Shown here one piece after another: positions 24,227 through 32,158 of a stretch of 39,952 nucleotides of DNA (position 1 is the first letter of the stretch; every line of letters begins with the position of its first letter). A program made the translations under genes and the position numbers. Source of the DNA: Roseateles toxinivorans (GTDB taxonomy: Bacteria; Pseudomonadota; Gammaproteobacteria; Burkholderiales; Burkholderiaceae_C); the NCBI GenBank assembly GCA_945898095.1, contig CAMDHE010000032.1, forward strand, positions 1-39,952. Reading direction: 5' to 3'. The notes beneath the pieces were generated by a model. The model had not been told where the DNA came from and searched no databases. It saw only the letters and a program-made list of their open reading frames with translations.

Positions 24227-24255
24227 GACTTATCCCCCTTTTCGATCGCCGTCAA
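24227..24255 (-). promoter_or_regulatory. Candidate sigma70 promoter for minCDE
   Basis: Minus strand: TTGACG (24255-24250), 17-base spacer, TAAGTC (24232-24227). The -35 matches five of six consensus bases; the -10 is weak. Transcription would start near 24220, immediately before the 10-bp inverted repeat. Confidence 0.4.
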
Positions 24256-24353
24256 GTCCTTTGAGAAAAAACAATTCGGGGCCCCGGAACTATTTCGCGC
24301 ATCGGGCTAAGTCGTTGATTCATATGAAGCACCTCGACATGCCTAGAAAAGAG

Positions 24354-24520
24354 GCAGATTAAGCTGGAGCGCCAATCTGCAAGGCTTTGGCGCAGGCCCC
24401 AAGCCCTTGTCCACAAAGTTATCCACAGATGCAGTGGATAGCTTTTGATTTTATTAAAATCAATGACTTAGCCGTCTTTTTTCATGTTTTTTTCAGCTTT
24501 GATCGCTAAATGAGGCTTGT
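24354..24520. other. Origin-like segment: DnaA boxes, inverted repeats, AT-rich tract
   Basis: This is the centre of a 524-bp stretch (24096-24619) with no recognised gene. It holds an inverted repeat GCAGATT/AATCTGC (24354-24360 and 24374-24380) and TTGTCCACA (24408-24416). A perfect DnaA box TTATCCACA follows at 24419-24427, then an inverted, two-mismatch box in GTGGATAGC (24433-24441). Next come a roughly 55-base AT-rich tract with a 9-bp palindrome and two T-runs, TCTTTTTTCATG and GTTTTTTTCAG. Phased DnaA boxes beside an AT-rich unwinding element are what oriC looks like. The flanking gene groups, min and metG, also diverge from this point. dnaA and dnaN are not nearby, so a secondary DnaA site is the main alternative. 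Confidence 0.5.
24445..24463. repeat. AT-rich 9-bp palindrome beside the DnaA boxes
   Basis: TTGATTTTA and TAAAATCAA separated by a single T, 17 bases from the perfect DnaA box. It could be part of an unwinding element or a site for a nucleoid or regulator protein. Confidence 0.6.
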
Positions 24521-24619
24521 CAAATCCAGCTCTGGATCGATCGCCCGAACCTCGGCTGCCGGCAGCGGTTACAGTAAACCCAATTTCGCGCACCGCGAAT
24601 ACCTTGCAGGAGCACGGCT

Positions 24620-24802
24620 TTGGCTACACCCAACTACTCATATGAAAAGCGCCAACGTGAATTGGCCAAGAAGCGCAAAACCGAAGAAAAGCGTCAGCGC
24701 AAGGTCAACAAGCCCGAGGGCGAAGTAGAGGGCGCGGAAGGCGCCGAGCCTGCCGAGGGTGAGGCTCCTGTCGAAGGCACAGCGCCTCCCCCCGCCGCCT
24801 GA
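24620..24802 (+). CDS. Small conserved basic/acidic protein, TTG start
   Basis: 60 residues from a TTG codon (24620-24622), which has AGGAG eight bases upstream. The N-terminal half 'MATPNYSYEKRQRELAKKRK' is strongly basic and helical, and resembles small proteins starting MAT-NY-YEKRQ-ELAKK found across beta- and gammaproteobacteria; their function is unknown to me. The C-terminal half is acidic and Ala/Pro/Glu-rich (EGAEGAEPAEGEAP), which I do not recall from other members. It is the first gene to the right of the origin-like region and precedes metG by 129 bp. No ATG occurs that would give the conserved opening, so TTG is well supported. Confidence 0.75.
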   Translation: MATPNYSYEKRQRELAKKRKTEEKRQRKVNKPEGEVEGAEGAEPAEGEAPVEGTAPPPAA

Positions 24803-24931
24803 AGCAATCTGCTGTCCTGAGACAAGCGCGTTCGTCGACATCGCTGCGATCCGGCTGATTCGACTGCACCGTTCAGCAGCGGGCCTGAGATAATGCGGAT
24901 CCCGGCGCGCTGCCGAGGCCGCAAAGATCAC

Positions 24932-26998
24932 ATGACCCGCAAGCTTTTCGTCACCACCGCCCTGCCCTACGCCAACGCCAATTTCCATATTGGCCACATC
25001 ATGGAATACACCCAGGCTGACATCTGGGTGCGCTTTCAGCGCATGCTTGGGCAGCAGGTGCATTTCGTCTGCGCCGACGATGCCCATGGCGCACCGATCA
25101 TGATTGCCGCTGAAAAAGTCGGCAAGACGCCGCAACAATTCGTTGCCGACATTGCGTCCGGGCGCAAAGCCTATCTCGACGGCTTCCATATCGCTTTCGA
25201 CAACTGGCATTCGACCGATGGGGTCGAGAATCACCAACTGTCGCAGGACATCTATCGGGCGCTGCGCCGCAATGAGCTGATCGAAATCAAGTCGGTCGAA
25301 CAGTTCTTCGACCCTGAAAAACAGATGTTCCTGCCTGACCGCTTCATCAAGGGTGAATGCCCGAAATGCGGCGCCAAGGATCAATACGGTGATAGCTGCG
25401 AAGCCTGCGGTGCCGTCTATACGCCGACCGAGCTGAAACAGCCTTTCTCGGTGCTGACCGGCGCCACGCCGGTGCTGAAGAGTTCGGAACATTATTTCTT
25501 CCGCCTCAGCGACACCCGCTGCATTACCTTCCTGGAAGAATGGACGCAAACGCCTGGCCGTTTGCAGCCCGAGGTGTTCAACAAGATCAAGGAATGGTTT
25601 GCCAAGGACGAAGACGGCAAAGGCGGGTTGGGCGACTGGGACATCAGCCGCGATGCGCCCTATTTCGGCATTGAAATTCCCGACGCGCCGGGCAAATATT
25701 TCTATGTCTGGCTGGATGCGCCGATCGGCTATCTGGCTTCGCTGAAGAACTACTTCGACAAGGGCGCGGCGGCGGCCAATGGCGAGCCGCGGAGCTTTGA
25801 AGAATTCCTTGCTGATGACAGCGTCGAGCAGATTCACTTCATCGGCAAGGACATCACTTATTTCCACACGTTGTTCTGGCCGGCGATGCTGCATTTCAGC
25901 GGCCGCAAGACGCCCAACCATGTCTTCGTCCACGGCTTCGTGACCGTCAACAACGGCGAGAAGATGAGCAAGAGCCGCGGCAACGGCCTGGATCCGCTCA
26001 AGTATCTGGGCCTGGGACTGAACGCCGAATGGCTGCGCTATTACCTGGCTGCCAAGCTGAACGGCAAGGTCGAAGACATCGAATTCAATGCCGACGATTT
26101 CACGGCCAGGGTGAACAGCGACCTGGTCGGCAAGTACATCAATATCGCAGCCCGCGCCGCAGGCTTTTTGAGCAAGCGTTTCGACGGCCGTTTGTCGGGC
26201 GATCTCGGCGTCGAAGGCAGGCAATTGCTGGATGCCATGCGGGCCCAGGCGCCGCTGATTGTCGAGTTGTACGAGGAACGTGAATTCGGCAAGGCCTTGC
26301 GCGAAACGATGGTGCTGGCAGACCGGGTGAATGCCTATGTCGACCAGCACAAGCCCTGGGAATTGGCCAAGCAGGAGGGCGCGGAGGCGGTGCTGCACGA
26401 TGTCTGCAGCGTCTGCATCGAGGCGTTTCGCCTGCTGACGATTTATCTGAAGCCGGTGCTGCCGGCATTGGCAGGCAAGGTCGAGAGTTTTTTGCGTATC
26501 GCGCCGCTGCAGTTCGCTGACGCCGCGCGTGCGCTCGGTGCCCACCAGATCGGCGCCTACGAGCATTTGATGCAGCGCGTCGACGCCAAACTGCTCGATC
26601 AGTTGTTTGAGCCGCCCGCCGTGGAAAAAATCAGCCCGGGCGGGGAAGACCTGGCCGCCGAGATCAAGATCGACGATTTCACCAAAGTCGACCTGCGCAT
26701 CGCGAAAATCGTTGCTGCCGAGGCGGTTGAAGGTTCTGACAAACTGCTGCGGCTGACGCTCGATGCCGGCGAGGGCCGGCTGCGCAATGTCTTCAGCGGC
26801 ATCAAGACTGCTTATGCGCCGGCCGATCTGGTCGGAAAGCTGACCTTGCTGGTGGCCAACCTGGCACCACGCAAGATGAAGTTCGGCATCAGCGAAGGCA
26901 TGGTGCTGGCTGCCAGCCATGCGGATGAAAAGGCCAATCCTGGCATCTACCTGCTCGAGCCCTTCCCGGGTGCCCAGCCGGGCATGAGGGTGCGCTAA
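24932..26998 (+). CDS. metG: Methionyl-tRNA synthetase with C-terminal tRNA-binding domain
   Basis: 688 residues. It charges tRNA-Met, including the initiator. The HIGH motif is in [12 protein letters not shown] and the KMSKS motif in [16 protein letters not shown] zinc knuckle [18 protein letters not shown] shows the four-cysteine type. From about residue 580 onward the EMAP/Trbp111-like domain ('[20 protein letters not shown]', '[11 protein letters not shown]') gives a dimeric long-form enzyme. The ATG at 24932 ([15 protein letters not shown]) is used; one at 24893 adds 13 residues without family support. The order metG-DUF3460-scpA is typical of Burkholderiales. Confidence 0.97.
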   Translation: MTRKLFVTTALPYANANFHIGHIMEYTQADIWVRFQRMLGQQVHFVCADDAHGAPIMIAAEKVGKTPQQFVADIASGRKAYLDGFHIAFDNWHSTDGVENHQLSQDIYRALRRNELIEIKSVEQFFDPEKQMFLPDRFIKGECPKCGAKDQYGDSCEACGAVYTPTELKQPFSVLTGATPVLKSSEHYFFRLSDTRCITFLEEWTQTPGRLQPEVFNKIKEWFAKDEDGKGGLGDWDISRDAPYFGIEIPDAPGKYFYVWLDAPIGYLASLKNYFDKGAAAANGEPRSFEEFLADDSVEQIHFIGKDITYFHTLFWPAMLHFSGRKTPNHVFVHGFVTVNNGEKMSKSRGNGLDPLKYLGLGLNAEWLRYYLAAKLNGKVEDIEFNADDFTARVNSDLVGKYINIAARAAGFLSKRFDGRLSGDLGVEGRQLLDAMRAQAPLIVELYEEREFGKALRETMVLADRVNAYVDQHKPWELAKQEGAEAVLHDVCSVCIEAFRLLTIYLKPVLPALAGKVESFLRIAPLQFADAARALGAHQIGAYEHLMQRVDAKLLDQLFEPPAVEKISPGGEDLAAEIKIDDFTKVDLRIAKIVAAEAVEGSDKLLRLTLDAGEGRLRNVFSGIKTAYAPADLVGKLTLLVANLAPRKMKFGISEGMVLAASHADEKANPGIYLLEPFPGAQPGMRVR

Positions 26999-27022
26999 AC
27001 TGCACATTTTTGAAAAGCCCTT

Positions 27023-27226
27023 ATGCCGTTGTTCTGGAAAGCCTATAAATCCGACACCAGCGATTTGATCGATTCGCTGAAAGCCAGCAAACCGACGCTG
27101 GAACAGGAGCAGCGCGCCGGAATGGCCCTGCTCTGGAACAAGCAAGTTGATCGCGAAGCCCAAGCCAGTTTCAAGGCCGCCCAGGTGAAACAGCAGGCTT
27201 ACGTCTACCACTCCGGCTCCAAGTGA
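27023..27226 (+). CDS. DUF3460 family protein
   Basis: 67 residues. 'FWKAYKSDTSDLIDSLKASK', 'PTLEQEQRAGMALLWNK' and 'QASFKAAQVKQQAYVY' match DUF3460, a short helical family found mainly in betaproteobacteria between metG and scpA. No function is established. It starts 24 bp after metG, and scpA starts 31 bp after its stop, so the three are probably co-transcribed. Confidence 0.88.
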   Translation: MPLFWKAYKSDTSDLIDSLKASKPTLEQEQRAGMALLWNKQVDREAQASFKAAQVKQQAYVYHSGSK

Positions 27227-27257
27227 ACCCAGCGGGGTGAACGAAGGGGCTGCCAGC

Positions 27258-28103
27258 ATGACTGCCCTGCCTGCTTTGCATCCGGGAGCGGGCGCTGTGC
27301 CGGGCCTGCCCGAAACGGTCGACTCGGTCGCCGTTGCAAGGCTTTATGGCGAGCCGCTGTTCCAGATGCCGCTCGATCTGTACATCCCGCCGGATGCGCT
27401 GGAGATTTTTCTCGAGGCATTCCAGGGACCGCTCGATCTGCTGCTCTACCTGATCCGGCGCCAGAACTTCAATATTCTCGACATACCGCTGGCCGATGTG
27501 ACGCGCCAGTACCTCAGCTATGTCGAACAGATCCGGCGTCACAACCTCGAGCTCGCCAGCGAATATCTGTTGATGGCAGCAATGCTGATCGAGATCAAGT
27601 CGCGCATGTTGCTGCCGCCGAAGAAGAGCGCCGAGGGCACCGAGCCCGAGGATCCGCGCGCCGAACTGGTGCGCCGCTTGCTCGAATATGAACAGATCAA
27701 GCTCGCTGCCGCCCGCCTTGATGCCCAGCCGCTGCTCGGCCGGGATTTTCTCGGCGCTCAGGTGCATGTCGAGCAGTCGCTGCAGCTGAGCTACCCGGAC
27801 GTCGAACCGCATGAACTGCGCGATGCCTGGATCGACATCCTGCAACGCGCCAAGCTGGTCCAGCACCACCGGATCAGCCGTGAGCAACTGTCGGTGCGCG
27901 AGCATATGAGCATCGTGCTGCGGCGCCTGCAAGGGCAGCGCTTCGTGATGTTCGAGCAATTGTTCGACCCCAGCCGCGGCCAGCAGGTGTTGGTGGTGAC
28001 CTTCATCGCCATGCTGGAACTGGCGCGCGAGCGCTTGCTGGAGGTCACCCAGGCCGAGGCCTTTGCGCCCATCTATGTGCGCCTGGGCTATCAGCCCAGC
28101 TGA
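27258..28103 (+). CDS. scpA: Segregation and condensation protein A
   Basis: 281 residues from the ATG at 27258; a GTG at 27237 would add seven. ScpA is the kleisin subunit of the SMC-ScpAB condensin and bridges SMC heads in chromosome organisation. 'LEAFQGPLDLLLYLIRRQNF', 'DIPLADVTRQYLSYVEQIR', 'EYLLMAAMLIEIKSRMLLP' and the C-terminal winged-helix segment 'VVTFIAMLELARERLLEVTQ' are diagnostic. AGGGG lies ahead of the ATG. scpB and panC are not adjacent here; the next gene is a minus-strand response regulator. Confidence 0.95.
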   Translation: MTALPALHPGAGAVPGLPETVDSVAVARLYGEPLFQMPLDLYIPPDALEIFLEAFQGPLDLLLYLIRRQNFNILDIPLADVTRQYLSYVEQIRRHNLELASEYLLMAAMLIEIKSRMLLPPKKSAEGTEPEDPRAELVRRLLEYEQIKLAAARLDAQPLLGRDFLGAQVHVEQSLQLSYPDVEPHELRDAWIDILQRAKLVQHHRISREQLSVREHMSIVLRRLQGQRFVMFEQLFDPSRGQQVLVVTFIAMLELARERLLEVTQAEAFAPIYVRLGYQPS

Positions 28104-28110
28104 AGCCGAA

Positions 28111-28749
28111 TCAAGGGGCGGCTGATTTGCCTTGCGCCAGTTGCCCGACCGCCAGCACCGCCTGGGTGCGCGTGCTGACGCCCAGCAACTTCAGCACGGC
28201 AGCGACATGGTCCTTGACGGTATCCACCGCAATATCGAGCTCGCGCGCAATGATCTTGTTCGGCTTGCCTTGCAGCAGCAGCGCCAGCACTGCGTTCTGC
28301 CGGGGCGTCAAGCCTGGCAGGACGGGCTTGGCCGGTGCGGGCGTGGCCTGCTGCGGCAGGAAGCCGAGCGGCGGCACATAGATGCCCCCCGCCAGCACCA
28401 GTTGCAAGGCTTCGGTCAACAATTCGGTGCCGCTACGCTTGGGCACAAAACCCATCGCGCCATGGTCGATGGCACGCATCACATCGGCGGCCTGTTCCGA
28501 AGCTGAAATCACCACGATCGGCAAGGCCGGGTAATCAGCATGAAATTCGTCCAGCAGGTCGAAACCGCTGACCTCACCCAGGTGCAGATCGAGCAGCACC
28601 AGATCGAGATCGGTTTGGCTTTTCAACGCTGCCCTGGCTGCTTCGGCATGGTCGACTGCAATCACCGAAACCAATTCACCGAGCGCCTCGATCACATGTC
28701 TCAAGGCCGCCAGGATCAGCGGATGGTCATCGATCAACAATACTTTCAT
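28111..28749 (-). CDS. Orphan NarL/LuxR-type response regulator
   Basis: 212 residues from the ATG at 28749 ('MKVLLIDDHPLILAALRHVI'); 16 further upstream codons are open but run into the intergenic and MaoC region. The receiver has the DD pair at 7-8, Asp54 in LVLLDLHLG, Ser in VVISASEQ and Lys in FVPKRSG. The C-terminal helix-turn-helix 'LTPRQNAVLALLLQGKPNKI' and 'AVDTVKDHVAAVLKLLGV' is of the LuxR/GerE class. No histidine kinase gene is near, so its partner is elsewhere. It lies 44 bp downstream of the MaoC gene in the same direction and converges with scpA. Confidence 0.93.
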   Translation of the reverse strand: MKVLLIDDHPLILAALRHVIEALGELVSVIAVDHAEAARAALKSQTDLDLVLLDLHLGEVSGFDLLDEFHADYPALPIVVISASEQAADVMRAIDHGAMGFVPKRSGTELLTEALQLVLAGGIYVPPLGFLPQQATPAPAKPVLPGLTPRQNAVLALLLQGKPNKIIARELDIAVDTVKDHVAAVLKLLGVSTRTQAVLAVGQLAQGKSAAP

Positions 28750-28793
28750 GGCCGAGCCTCCCGGCGCCAGAATGCGCCCAGCCCATGATGTGG

Positions 28794-29246
28794 TCAACGG
28801 TATTGGCGCGTCAATGACTCAGCCACGCAGGCCGGTTTGCTTTTGCCCTCAATTTCGACCGTAACCTCGATAGAGAGCTGCACGCCACCTTCGATCACGT
28901 CGAAATTCAAGAGCTTGAAACGACCGCGCAGCCGGCTGTTGACCGGCACCGGCGCCGGAAAACGCACCTTGTTGAGCCCGTAGTTGATGCCCATTCGCGT
29001 CTCGGCGACCTTGAAGCCGGTGTCGAAAAAAACCGGCAACAGACTCAGCGTCAAAAAACCATGTGCGATCGTGCCGCCGAAGGGCCCGGCTGCGGCCCGC
29101 TCAGGTGAGGTGTGGATCCATTGCTGATCATCGGTCGCATCGGCAAAACGCTGGATGCGCGCCTGATCGACCAGCAGCCAGTCGCTCAGGCCGACTTCTT
29201 GCCCCACCAGGCCAGCCAATTCGGTCAACCGTTCGAATTCACGCAT
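28794..29246 (-). CDS. MaoC-family (R)-specific enoyl-CoA hydratase-like protein
   Basis: 150 residues from the ATG at 29246 (MREFERLTEL); the frame extends 18 codons upstream without family character. The hot-dog-fold hydratase motif is 'RIQRFADATDDQQWIHTSPE', with catalytic Asp and His in the DATDDQQWIH box, then 'GGTIAHGFLTLSLLPVFF' and INYGLNKVRFPAPVPVNSRL. Such proteins hydrate trans-2-enoyl-CoA to (R)-3-hydroxyacyl-CoA and can feed polyhydroxyalkanoate synthesis. The specific substrate is not shown. It is divergent from the ABC importer operon across 263 bp. Confidence 0.9.
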   Translation of the reverse strand: MREFERLTELAGLVGQEVGLSDWLLVDQARIQRFADATDDQQWIHTSPERAAAGPFGGTIAHGFLTLSLLPVFFDTGFKVAETRMGINYGLNKVRFPAPVPVNSRLRGRFKLLNFDVIEGGVQLSIEVTVEIEGKSKPACVAESLTRQYR

Positions 29247-29435
29247 TTGAGTTCCAGTTTTGCAGTCTTGAAAATGAGGCATTCTGGCCGCTTTTGCCAA
29301 AGCAATCGGTGCAGTGCGGCGTTTCTTCGCCCGGCAAAGCGTAGGGTAAACCGGACTTCTTGCTGCCGCGCCGAGGCGTCATACTCAGTCGGTGGAAAAG
29401 CCTTTTGTCTGTTCTCAAGCGGCCGTCACCATGAA

Positions 29436-29451
29436 TGGCACAACTTGTGCT
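29436..29451 (+). promoter_or_regulatory. Possible sigma54-type promoter before the ABC importer
   Basis: TGGCACAACTTGTGCT has GG and GC at the 12-base -24/-12 spacing (TGGCAC-N5-GTGCT against TGGCAC-N5-TTGCA). It is 58 bp before the start of the binding-protein gene. The -12 element has two mismatches, so this is a weak call. Confidence 0.25.
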
Positions 29452-29509
29452 TGCATCATCGGGACAACAAGGTAATTCATCATTCCCATCACCATTCAGG
29501 AGAAGTTTC

Positions 29510-31111
29510 ATGCGAGGAAATTTACCCAATCATCCGGCCATCTGCCGCTGGGCCATGACAGTTGCAGTCACTGCAGCCATCGGACTATCCCCCGCTGCGT
29601 TCGCACGCGACCTTGTGGTGGCACTCAAGACCGAGCCGACTTCGATGGATCCGCAGTACCACTCGCTCACGCCCAATATCCAGTTGTCGCAGACGCTGTT
29701 TGAAGGTCTGGTTTGTGCCGGTCCGGAACTCAGCATCAAACCCTGCCTGGCCGAATCCTGGTCTTCGAAGGGCAAGGTCTGGACCTTCAATCTGCGCCCT
29801 GGCGTGAAGTTTTCTGACGGCTCGCCGATGACGGCCGCCGATGTGGTCTTCACCTTCGACCGGGTGTCCAAGGTCCCGAACAGCCCATCGTCATTCAAGA
29901 TCTACCTCCAGCAAGTTGACAAAGTCGAGGCGGTCGACCCGCTGACGGTGCGCATCACCACGGCAGTCCCTTACCCGCTGCTGGCCGTCAATATGGTGGG
30001 TCTGCCCATCATGTCGGCCAAGGCAATGGCCGGTCCTCTCCCTGAAGGCAAGTCAACCACCGAACTCAATGGCGGCCTCGGCCTGATCGGCGCAGGCCCC
30101 TACCGGTTTGTTTCCTGGAAACGTGGCGTCGAGGTCGTCTTCGAGCGCAACCCACATTACTGGGGCCGCACACCGGACTGGGACAAGGTCATTTACCGGC
30201 CCATCAGCAACCCTGCCGCGCGCGTCGCGGCCCTGCTCTCCGGGGATGTCGATCTGGTGGAGGATCCACCAACCGATGTGCTCGAACGCCTGCAAAAAGA
30301 CCCCAAGCTGACGGTGGTGACCAAGGCGTCGAGCCGCATCATCTATGTGGCGCTGGACCAGTTTGGCGAACAGACGCCCGGCATCGAGGGCACCAAGGGC
30401 AAGAATCCGCTGCTCGACAAACGCGTGCGTGAAGCCCTGTCGCTGGGTCTGGACCGACATGCCCTGGTGGCGCGCATCATGGGCGGCGTCGGTACTCCTG
30501 CCGGACAGTTGCTGCCTTACCCGATGGCCGGCGCGAGCAAGAATCTGGCGATGGCACCGAAAGTCGACACCGAAAAGGCCAAGGCCCTGCTCAAGGAGGC
30601 GGGCTACCCGGATGGTTTCACGATCGTCCTGGGCACCCCGAATGGCCGCTACATCAATGACATCAAGGTCGCGCAGACGATTGCCGCCATGTGGACCCGT
30701 ATCGGCGTGAAGACCAGCATAGATGCGAATGCGCCGGCTGTCTTCTTCAAGAATCGCGACTCGCATTCCTACAGCGCCTATATGGCTGGCTGGGGCACGG
30801 CGACCGGCGAAATGTCCAACACCTTGAACTCGCTGTTGGTGACGCCCAACAAGGACAAAGGGCAAGGCACGACCAACCGCAGTCGCTATTCCAATTCCGA
30901 GATGGACAAGCTGGTGGCCGAGTCAGCCACCTTGATGGAAGACGGCCCGCGCGCTGCGGCTCTGGCCAAAGCCAGCGAGGTGGCCATGGCTGATTTCGCC
31001 ATGCTGCCGATCCACTTCGAACATTCGGTGTGGGCGATGAAAAAGGGCATCACTTTCGATGGCCGAGCCGACCAGCAGACCATGGTGCAGCATGTCACCC
31101 TGGTCAAATGA
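29510..31111 (+). CDS. Peptide/nickel-type ABC transporter binding protein (SBP_bac_5)
   Basis: 533 residues from the ATG at 29510, preceded by AGGAGA. A Sec signal peptide spans about residues 1-38, cleaved near AFA-R. The mature protein has 'LVVALKTEPTSMDPQYHS', 'LAESWSSKGKVWTFNLRPGV', 'KFSDGSPMTAADVVFTFDRV' and 'GTGPY'-like 'IGAGPYRFVSWKRGVEVVFE', the standard SBP_bac_5 blocks. It is the periplasmic receptor for the importer encoded downstream. The terminal M20 hydrolase gene hints at N-acyl amino acids or small peptides as cargo; glutathione or opines are also possible. Confidence 0.93.
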   Translation: MRGNLPNHPAICRWAMTVAVTAAIGLSPAAFARDLVVALKTEPTSMDPQYHSLTPNIQLSQTLFEGLVCAGPELSIKPCLAESWSSKGKVWTFNLRPGVKFSDGSPMTAADVVFTFDRVSKVPNSPSSFKIYLQQVDKVEAVDPLTVRITTAVPYPLLAVNMVGLPIMSAKAMAGPLPEGKSTTELNGGLGLIGAGPYRFVSWKRGVEVVFERNPHYWGRTPDWDKVIYRPISNPAARVAALLSGDVDLVEDPPTDVLERLQKDPKLTVVTKASSRIIYVALDQFGEQTPGIEGTKGKNPLLDKRVREALSLGLDRHALVARIMGGVGTPAGQLLPYPMAGASKNLAMAPKVDTEKAKALLKEAGYPDGFTIVLGTPNGRYINDIKVAQTIAAMWTRIGVKTSIDANAPAVFFKNRDSHSYSAYMAGWGTATGEMSNTLNSLLVTPNKDKGQGTTNRSRYSNSEMDKLVAESATLMEDGPRAAALAKASEVAMADFAMLPIHFEHSVWAMKKGITFDGRADQQTMVQHVTLVK

Positions 31112-31180
31112 GCTGATCCTGATTCGCGGCTGAACCCAACTTCCTGAGACTCTTTACGCCGTCTTGATGGTGGACCGCTG

Positions 31181-32158
31181 ATGCTTGCCTTTCTCATTCG
31201 CCGCCTGTTGCAGGCCCTGCTGGTGATGGCCGTGATGTCGGGGCTGGTTTTTGTCGGTCTGTATGTGGTTGGCGATCCGGTCTCGATGATGGCCAGCCCC
31301 GAGGCTACCGAACTCGATCGCGACGCGATTCGCGTCAACTTCGGTCTGGACAAACCCTTGTGGGTGCAATACGGCGTCTTCATGGCGCACGCGGCACAGT
31401 TCGATTTCGGCAAGAGCTTCCTCACCGGCCAGTCGGCCATGGGACTGATTCTGGAGCGCATGCCGGCGACGCTGGAACTGGCCGTCATCTCGATAAGCTT
31501 GGCCGCCCTGATCGGTGTGCCGCTGGGCATCTGGGCCGGCCTGAAACCGCAGGCGCTGAGCACGCGCGGCATCATGACCGGTTCAGTGCTGGGATTTTCA
31601 CTGCCCAGTTTCTGGGTCGGCCTGATGCTCATCATGGTGTTTGCCGTCTACCTGGGCTGGCTGCCCTCAGGCGGTCGCGGCCAGACCATCTGGCTCGGCA
31701 GGCTGGACCTGAGTTTTCTCACCATGGATGGCTTGCAGCATCTGATCTTGCCTGCCTGCACCATCGCGATGGCCAAGGGCGCGTTGATCATCCGCGTCAC
31801 CCGTGCCGCGACGCGCGAAGCCTTGCCGATGGACTACATCAAGTTCGCTCGCGCCAAAGGACTAGCCTGGAGCCGCATCCTGCGCGTGCATCTGCTCAAG
31901 AACATCATGATCCCCATCGTCACCGTCCTGGGTCTGGAGTTTGGCCAGGTCGTGGCATTTGCGGTGGTGACCGAAACCATCTTTGCCTGGCCGGGCATGG
32001 GCAAGTTGCTGCTCGACTCGATCATCACGCTGGACCGGCCGGTGGTCGTGGCCTATCTGATCCTGATCGTGTTCTTTCTGGTCATGCTCAACCTCGCGAC
32101 CGACATCCTCTACTCGGTGCTCGACCCGCGCGTGCGTCTGCAGGCAGCCAAAGCATGA
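31181..32158 (+). CDS. ABC transporter permease, DppB/OppB type
   Basis: 325 residues with six predicted helices. It opens 'MLAFLIRRLLQALLVMAVMS' and has the OppB-like periplasmic loop 'RDAIRVNFGLDKPLWVQYGV' and the EAA-type coupling loop 'DYIKFARAKGLAWSRILRVH'. It forms the inner-membrane channel with the next permease. The start lies 69 bp after the binding-protein gene. The stop overlaps the next gene's ATG (ATGA). Confidence 0.95.
   Translation: MLAFLIRRLLQALLVMAVMSGLVFVGLYVVGDPVSMMASPEATELDRDAIRVNFGLDKPLWVQYGVFMAHAAQFDFGKSFLTGQSAMGLILERMPATLELAVISISLAALIGVPLGIWAGLKPQALSTRGIMTGSVLGFSLPSFWVGLMLIMVFAVYLGWLPSGGRGQTIWLGRLDLSFLTMDGLQHLILPACTIAMAKGALIIRVTRAATREALPMDYIKFARAKGLAWSRILRVHLLKNIMIPIVTVLGLEFGQVVAFAVVTETIFAWPGMGKLLLDSIITLDRPVVVAYLILIVFFLVMLNLATDILYSVLDPRVRLQAAKA

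Noticed and set aside
24638-27259. An 873-codon open frame on the minus strand antisense to metG
   Set aside because: It mirrors metG codons in a high-GC gene, has no domain or ribosome-binding site, and metG on the plus strand has every expected motif.
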